Made by a program: the position numbers and the translations under genes | The notes under the pieces: generated by a model | The model's input: only the letters and a program-made list of their open reading frames with translations | The model's database searches: none | Told to the model about the DNA's origin: nothing | Shown: positions 6,660 to 9,993 of the stretch, in pieces | How positions within the stretch are numbered: the first letter of the stretch is position 1 | Layout of the letters: the number at the start of each line of letters is the position of its first letter | From: an uncultured Cryomorphaceae bacterium | GTDB lineage: Bacteria; Bacteroidota; Bacteroidia; Flavobacteriales; Schleiferiaceae | Assembly (NCBI GenBank): GCA_913049755.1 | Contig: CAJWXO010000035.1 | Span: 1 to 9,993, forward strand | DNA: 9,993 nt | Direction of reading: 5' to 3'

Positions 6660-7469
6660 TTAACCTAGTCCTACATCAAGACACATCATCACAATAAAAC
6701 CAGCTATAAAGCCTAATGCTGCAACATCAGTATATCTATCCCGTTGTGTTTCGGGAATCACTTCTTCTATAACTACATAAATCATCGCTCCTGCTGCAAA
6801 TGCCAAAGCAAATGGTAGCATCGGCTGCATATAGAATACAGCAACTGCACCAAGGACACCAGCTACCGGTTCAACAATTGCACTTAATTGGCCATACCAG
6901 AAACTTTTAAATCTTGAAACTCCTTTGCGACGGAGCGGGAAGCTTACCGCGATACCTTCCGGGAAGTTTTGAATTCCAATACCTATTGTCAATGCTATTG
7001 CAGCACCGAGTGTTGCGCCATCAATTCCAGCAGCAAATGCTCCAAATGCTACACCCACAGCGAGCCCTTCAGGAATATTATGGATGGTTATTGCCAGTAC
7101 CAATAAAGTAGTTGATTTCCAATCTGTTTTTACTCCTTCGGCTTCGGATTTATTGAAATTAATATGAAGATGTGGGATAAGTTTGTCTAGACCAAAAAGA
7201 AACATTGCCCCACAGAAAAACCCAATTGCAGGGGGCAACCACGGTATGTATCCTAGGTTTTCAGACAATTCGATAGAGGGGGCAAGAAGACTCCAATAAC
7301 TTGCAGCTATCATTACCCCTCCAGTAAACCCAAGCATTCCATCAAGCCATTTTCTTGGCATCTCTTTGAATAAAAATACTAGAGCCGCTCCAGATGCGGT
7401 AAGCAGCCAGGTGAATGTCGTGGCCATTAGCGCTAAAAGAACTGGATTTTCTGATGCGAACTGCTCCAT
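6660..7469 (-). CDS. ZIP-family divalent metal transporter (GufA-like)
   Basis: A 269-residue membrane protein of normal length with about eight hydrophobic segments. ZIP proteins move Zn, Fe or Mn into the cytoplasm. The metal-binding helices are intact: IHNIPEGLAVGVAFG (His130, Asn131, Glu134) in TM4 and IGIQNFPEGIAVSFPLRR (Gln167, Asn168, Glu171) in TM5. The Gln in place of His in the second motif is, as I recall, usual for the GufA subgroup and so does not mean loss of function. A short His-containing loop, PHLHINFNKSEAE (about 99-111), sits before TM4, as in many ZIPs. The EVIPE motif (EEVIPETQRD) lies near the C-terminal end. Start ATG at 7469 begins the first hydrophobic helix after a short polar end. 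Upstream is a palindrome resembling a DtxR/MntR-family operator over the predicted promoter, which hints that the substrate is Mn or Fe rather than only Zn; that is inference. Confidence 0.9.
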   Translation of the reverse strand: MEQFASENPVLLALMATTFTWLLTASGAALVFLFKEMPRKWLDGMLGFTGGVMIAASYWSLLAPSIELSENLGYIPWLPPAIGFFCGAMFLFGLDKLIPHLHINFNKSEAEGVKTDWKSTTLLVLAITIHNIPEGLAVGVAFGAFAAGIDGATLGAAIALTIGIGIQNFPEGIAVSFPLRRKGVSRFKSFWYGQLSAIVEPVAGVLGAVAVFYMQPMLPFALAFAAGAMIYVVIEEVIPETQRDRYTDVAALGFIAGFIVMMCLDVGLG

Positions 7470-7498
7470 ATTTGAGATTATTTTATTTGAAACCGGTC

Positions 7499-7529
7499 AC
7501 AAGTTAGGCATTCCTAACTTTGGTCACAA
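7499..7529 (-). promoter_or_regulatory. Predicted promoter of the ZIP gene
   Basis: On the minus strand TTG (7529-7527) is followed after 20 bases by TAACTTGT (7506-7499), a six-of-eight match to TAnnTTTG. The start of transcription would be near 7492, about 22 bases before the ZIP ATG. The -7 element is partly formed by the inner arm of the palindrome, so a bound repressor would block it. Confidence 0.35.
7501..7520. promoter_or_regulatory. Palindromic operator, DtxR/MntR-like, upstream of the ZIP gene
   Basis: A perfect eight-base inverted repeat, AAGTTAGG at 7501-7508 and CCTAACTT at 7513-7520, is separated by four bases. The core TTAGG-N4-CCTAA resembles binding sites of DtxR/MntR/SirR-type metalloregulators (the IdeR/DtxR consensus is also built from TTAGG and CCTAA halves). 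It lies 32 bases before the ZIP start codon and over its predicted promoter. It is unlike the Fur/Zur box, which is built on GATAATGAT halves. No regulator gene is in the window; the assignment rests on motif resemblance and position. Confidence 0.5.
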
Positions 7530-7569
7530 GCCATTTAAAAATGAATACTCCTGACTCAATTATGCCCAT

Positions 7570-7577
7570 TATATTTG
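7570..7577 (+). promoter_or_regulatory. Possible -7 element for lpxH
   Basis: TATATTTG matches TAnnTTTG exactly and ends five bases before the chosen lpxH ATG at 7583, which would make the message nearly leaderless. No TTG sits at the usual -33 distance. If real, it argues against the in-frame upstream starts at 7520 (TTG), 7541 and 7562. Confidence 0.3.
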
Positions 7578-7582
7578 TTGTG

Positions 7583-8347
7583 ATGGTAAGTTATTTTGAG
7601 CTTTATGCAAATAAGCAAATTTACTTTGCAAGCGATTTACATTTAGGTGCTCCAAATCATGGGGAGTCTTTAAAAAGAGAGCGCTTGTTTTGCGATTGGC
7701 TGGATAAAATCAAGAGTGATGCTCAAGCAATCTATATTGTTGGTGATCTTTTTGATTTTTGGTTTGAGTATAAACATGCTGTTCCAAAAGGGTTTGTTCG
7801 AATTTTAGGAAAACTTGCAGATATGTCTGACTCTGGAATAAAACTCTATTTTTTCCCGGGGAACCATGATCTTTGGGTTAGGGAATACTTAGTAGAGGAA
7901 ATAGGATTTGAAGTATGTCATAAACCTGTTATTCACTCTTGGAATAATCATCGTTTTTATATTGGTCACGGAGATGGCTTAGGTCCGGGAGATAATGGAT
8001 ATAAGATTTTGAAAAAGGTATTTCTCTTCAAGCCATTTCAATGGATGTATCGTTTAATTCACCCTGATTTGGGAATAGGCTTGGCATCATGGTTATCTAA
8101 GAATTCAAGAGCTCGAACTGGGGGGAAAGACATAATTCAATTGCCAAAGGAGGAAGAGCTTCTTTATCAATATGCTTCAAGGAAATCAGAAGAACTTGAA
8201 ATTGACACTTGGGTTTTTGGACATCGACATTTACCTATGGTAGAAGAACTCCCAAATGGTAAGCAATTTATTAATCTTGGGGATTGGATTACCCATAATA
8301 CGTGGGCTTCTTTTTCAGAAAAAACAGGGGTAATCTTCCATAAATAG
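7583..8347 (+). CDS. lpxH: UDP-2,3-diacylglucosamine diphosphatase (LpxH-type calcineurin-like phosphoesterase)
   Basis: A 254-residue peripheral membrane enzyme hydrolysing UDP-2,3-diacylglucosamine to lipid X and UMP, the fourth step of lipid A synthesis. All metallophosphoesterase motifs for the di-Mn site are visible: SDLHLG (Asp18, His20), GDLFDFW (54-60, Asp55), GNHD (93-96), GHGDGLGPGD (128-137) and GHRH (213-216). DLFDFWFEYK and the HGDGLGPGDxGYK stretch are characteristic of the Bacteroidota LpxH group. Several in-frame starts exist. I chose ATG 7583 because it leaves about 12 residues before the first strand (QIYFASD), as usual, while longer versions add an unconserved hydrophobic piece (MPIIFVV) and run through a likely promoter. 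The ATG at 7562 remains possible. It is divergent from the ZIP gene and convergent with sod. Confidence 0.9.
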   Translation: MVSYFELYANKQIYFASDLHLGAPNHGESLKRERLFCDWLDKIKSDAQAIYIVGDLFDFWFEYKHAVPKGFVRILGKLADMSDSGIKLYFFPGNHDLWVREYLVEEIGFEVCHKPVIHSWNNHRFYIGHGDGLGPGDNGYKILKKVFLFKPFQWMYRLIHPDLGIGLASWLSKNSRARTGGKDIIQLPKEEELLYQYASRKSEELEIDTWVFGHRHLPMVEELPNGKQFINLGDWITHNTWASFSEKTGVIFHK

Positions 8348-8353
8348 AATAAA

Positions 8354-8382
8354 AAAGCCCCAAGCTTCGAACAAGGGGCTTT
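8354..8382 (-). terminator. Terminator between lpxH and sod, better suited to sod
   Basis: AAAGCCCC at 8354-8361 pairs perfectly with GGGGCTTT at 8375-8382 around a 13-base loop. On the minus strand the stem runs into six T residues (GGGGCTTTTTTATT), ideal for ending the sod transcript about 35 bases after its stop codon. On the plus strand only TTT then AAATAATTT follows, so lpxH would terminate less efficiently; it is probably bidirectional. Confidence 0.8.
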
Positions 8383-8416
8383 AAATAATTTAAATCCGAA
8401 ATTAAGTCTTATTTCT

Positions 8417-9019
8417 TTATTTACTTTCAGAATACCGTCTTGAAACCTCTTGCCAGTTGATGACTTCAAAAAAGGCATTAACATAATCTGGTCGACGATT
8501 TTGATATTTCAAATAGTATGCATGTTCCCAAACATCTAATCCTAAAATAGGCACTCCTCCACAACCAATATTTGGCATCAAAGGATTGTCTTGATTAGCA
8601 GTACTGCAGACATCAACTTTACCTCCAGGGTGAACACACATCCAGGCCCATCCTGAGCCAAATCTAGTTGCGGCAGCTTTTGAAAAGGCAGCTTTAAATT
8701 CCTCAAGAGAACCAAATGATGCATTTATTGCATCAGCTAATTCTCCTTTTGGAGAGCCTCCTCCATTAGGGCTTAAAATTGTCCAAAATAGGGAGTGATT
8801 AAAATGCCCCCCTCCATTATTACGAACTGCAGGAGTATCATTGTTTTGTACTATTAGTTCTTCAATTGACTTTTCTGCTAGATCCTTACCATCAATTGCG
8901 GCATTGACTTTATTAATATATGCCTGATGATGCTTGGAATGGTGAATTTCCATTGTCAAAGCATCTATATGTGGTTCAAGTGCACTGTATGCGAAAGGAA
9001 GATTAGGGAGCGTAAACAT
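8417..9019 (-). CDS. sodA: Superoxide dismutase, Fe/Mn family, Mn-type residues
   Basis: A 200-residue cytoplasmic enzyme (no signal peptide) that dismutates superoxide to H2O2 and O2. The four metal ligands are present: His26 (MEIHHSKHH), His75 (NHSLFW), and Asp162 and His166 ([19 protein letters not shown]). The gateway Tyr34 (HHQAYINKV) and the His30-His31 pair are in their usual places. Metal-type markers favour manganese: GGGH at 69-72, where Fe enzymes carry AAQ before the NH ligand, and Gln143 in [10 protein letters not shown], where Fe enzymes have Ala or His and keep their Gln near residue 69. Cambialistic behaviour is still possible. Length and start match the family ([16 protein letters not shown]). 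It has its own terminator and lies divergent from the RecB-like gene across 72 bases. The Mn-type site fits a nearby, possibly Mn-regulated ZIP importer. Confidence 0.95.
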   Translation of the reverse strand: MFTLPNLPFAYSALEPHIDALTMEIHHSKHHQAYINKVNAAIDGKDLAEKSIEELIVQNNDTPAVRNNGGGHFNHSLFWTILSPNGGGSPKGELADAINASFGSLEEFKAAFSKAAATRFGSGWAWMCVHPGGKVDVCSTANQDNPLMPNIGCGGVPILGLDVWEHAYYLKYQNRRPDYVNAFFEVINWQEVSRRYSESK

Positions 9020-9049
9020 TTTTGTGTGGATTTTAAAATGATTGTTAGA

Positions 9050-9057
9050 TAAAGGTA
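9050..9057 (-). promoter_or_regulatory. Possible -7 element of sod
   Basis: On the minus strand TACCTTTA, preceded by TTG, is one mismatch from TAnnTTTG and resembles the rseP element (TTGTACCTTCG). It lies 30 bases before the sod ATG. A TTG at the -33 position is not evident. No convincing element was seen for the opposite, RecB-like gene in this 72-base gap. Confidence 0.3.
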
Positions 9058-9091
9058 CAAAACCATCTCGGAGCTTGGTTATCTTTAAACT

Positions 9092-9993
9092 ATGGGTAGT
9101 TTAGAATTGCGTAAAGCATCGGTTTCTGTTTTTAGTGCAAGTGCTGGAGCTGGAAAAACATATCGGCTTGTTGCGGAATATATTGCTTTGTCACTTAGTG
9201 ATATAAATAATCCGAAGAAATTCGCGTCAATATTGGCTTTAACATTTACAAATAAAGCTGCCAATGAGATGAAAAGAAGAATCCTTGAAACCCTCAAGGA
9301 ATTCTCTGAAAATATAAATCTTGGAACTTCTTCAGATATCGGTTTAACAATAAAAGATATTCTAGGAATTTCGGAAACTGAACTCGCTCATAGATCTCGA
9401 ATTGTACTTCAGGAGATGCTTCATGATTACGGGTCAATTGCAATTGGAACATTAGACCAGTTTACGCACAGGTTGGTTCGCACATTTGCAATAGAACTTG
9501 GCCTTCCTGGAAAATTTGAAGTAGAAATTGAACAGGACCTCCTTTTAGATTTAGCAGTAAATAGATTACTTCAAGACATTGGTAAACAGTCCTCTTTGAC
9601 AGAGCTTCTAGTGCAATTTGCAGAGTCAAATGTTGATAATGAGAAAAATGCAGATATATTTCCCGCTTTACTTGAAATGTCTCAGCAATTAACCAGAGAG
9701 ACCTCTATTGATGCTCTGAAAAGACTGAATAAATGGTCTCTAAAACAACATAAGGAGGCTCAAGCTTCATTGAGAAAACTTGAAAAACATTTTCAGGAAA
9801 TATCACATGACATAAGTCTCACCATTTTAAATATTCTGAATCAAATACCAGAGGAATTAATTTCTCACTATGACTGGTGGATCAACTTGATGAACCGATT
9901 GAATCTTGATGATCCTAATGGTTGGATTCTTAGTAAGAGCTTGATGGAAATAACAAATGACCCTGGAAAAATTATCAAAAAAAAATTTGTAAA
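9092..9993 (+). CDS. RecB/AddA-like UvrD-family helicase-nuclease, N-terminal part
   Basis: The frame opens at ATG 9092 and stays open to the right edge (about 300 residues seen), so the gene is truncated by the window. The N terminus is a superfamily 1A helicase: Walker [10 protein letters not shown] (15-23), motif Ia [17 protein letters not shown] (48-64), and [21 protein letters not shown] from about 118, the motif Ic region found in AddA/RecB-type proteins. These enzymes unwind and degrade double-strand DNA ends before RecA loading, with a PD-(D/E)XK nuclease domain at the C terminus, here outside the window. SAGAGKT together with a short motif Ia-Ic spacing is typical of the Bacteroidota form, usually about 1000-1100 residues. 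From about 130 on the sequence is variable helical 1B-type domain. Whether a nuclease partner (AddB-like) follows cannot be seen. Confidence 0.88.
   Translation, partial: MGSLELRKASVSVFSASAGAGKTYRLVAEYIALSLSDINNPKKFASILALTFTNKAANEMKRRILETLKEFSENINLGTSSDIGLTIKDILGISETELAHRSRIVLQEMLHDYGSIAIGTLDQFTHRLVRTFAIELGLPGKFEVEIEQDLLLDLAVNRLLQDIGKQSSLTELLVQFAESNVDNEKNADIFPALLEMSQQLTRETSIDALKRLNKWSLKQHKEAQASLRKLEKHFQEISHDISLTILNILNQIPEELISHYDWWINLMNRLNLDDPNGWILSKSLMEITNDPGKIIKKKFV

Larger units (their letters stand above)
7495..7530. repeat. 9-bp direct repeats bracketing the palindrome
   Basis: GGTCACAAG occurs at 7495-7503 and again at 7522-7530, exactly 27 bases apart. The copies overlap or abut the two ends of the AAGTTAGG/CCTAACTT inverted repeat. 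They could be a second regulator site, part of an extended operator, or a local duplication. Confidence 0.6.

Noticed and set aside
8167..8484. 105-codon minus-strand frame across the lpxH-sod junction
   Set aside because: It crosses the terminator hairpin and overlaps the conserved ends of both lpxH and sod in non-coding frames.
9085..9297. 70-codon minus-strand frame over the start of the RecB-like gene
   Set aside because: It is antisense to the Walker A and motif Ia codons of the helicase and has no support of its own.

Overview
The window looks like chromosomal DNA of a marine-type Bacteroidota, probably order Flavobacteriales. The evidence is AT-rich sequence, weak ribosome binding sites, promoters of the TTG-N20-TAnnTTTG kind used by the Bacteroidota primary sigma factor, a TonB-dependent receptor, and LpxH, RseP and carrier proteins in their Bacteroidota forms. 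Most of it is ordinary housekeeping and envelope sequence. I found no CRISPR array, intact mobile element, phage gene or defence island.

Left part (1-919): the 3' end of a UbiA-family prenyltransferase whose aspartate motif resembles homogentisate prenyltransferases; then, on the minus strand, a tRNA-Asn(GUU) gene with promoter and terminator. Directly downstream of the tRNA, also on the minus strand, lies a frameshifted remnant of a small GIY-YIG nuclease gene.

Middle part (920-5336): a two-gene unit of a PfkB-type kinase and an Hsp15-like S4 RNA-binding protein, then a large TonB-dependent outer-membrane receptor closed by a strong terminator. A biotin carboxyl carrier protein lies convergent to the receptor and divergent from rseP, with what look like back-to-back promoters in a 48-bp gap.

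Right part (5337-9993): rseP (site-2 protease), a convergent ZIP/GufA-type metal transporter, lpxH (lipid A synthesis), a convergent superoxide dismutase with Mn-type active-site residues, and the 5' part of a divergent RecB/AddA-like helicase that runs off the right edge.

The most interesting signal is in the ZIP-lpxH gap: a perfect 8-bp inverted repeat (AAGTTAGG-N4-CCTAACTT) resembling DtxR/MntR-family operators. It sits between and over the predicted -33 and -7 elements of the ZIP gene and is flanked by 9-bp direct repeats. With the Mn-type SOD 1 kb away, this suggests, as inference, that the ZIP protein is a repressible manganese or iron importer. The second signal is the GIY-YIG remnant beside the tRNA.
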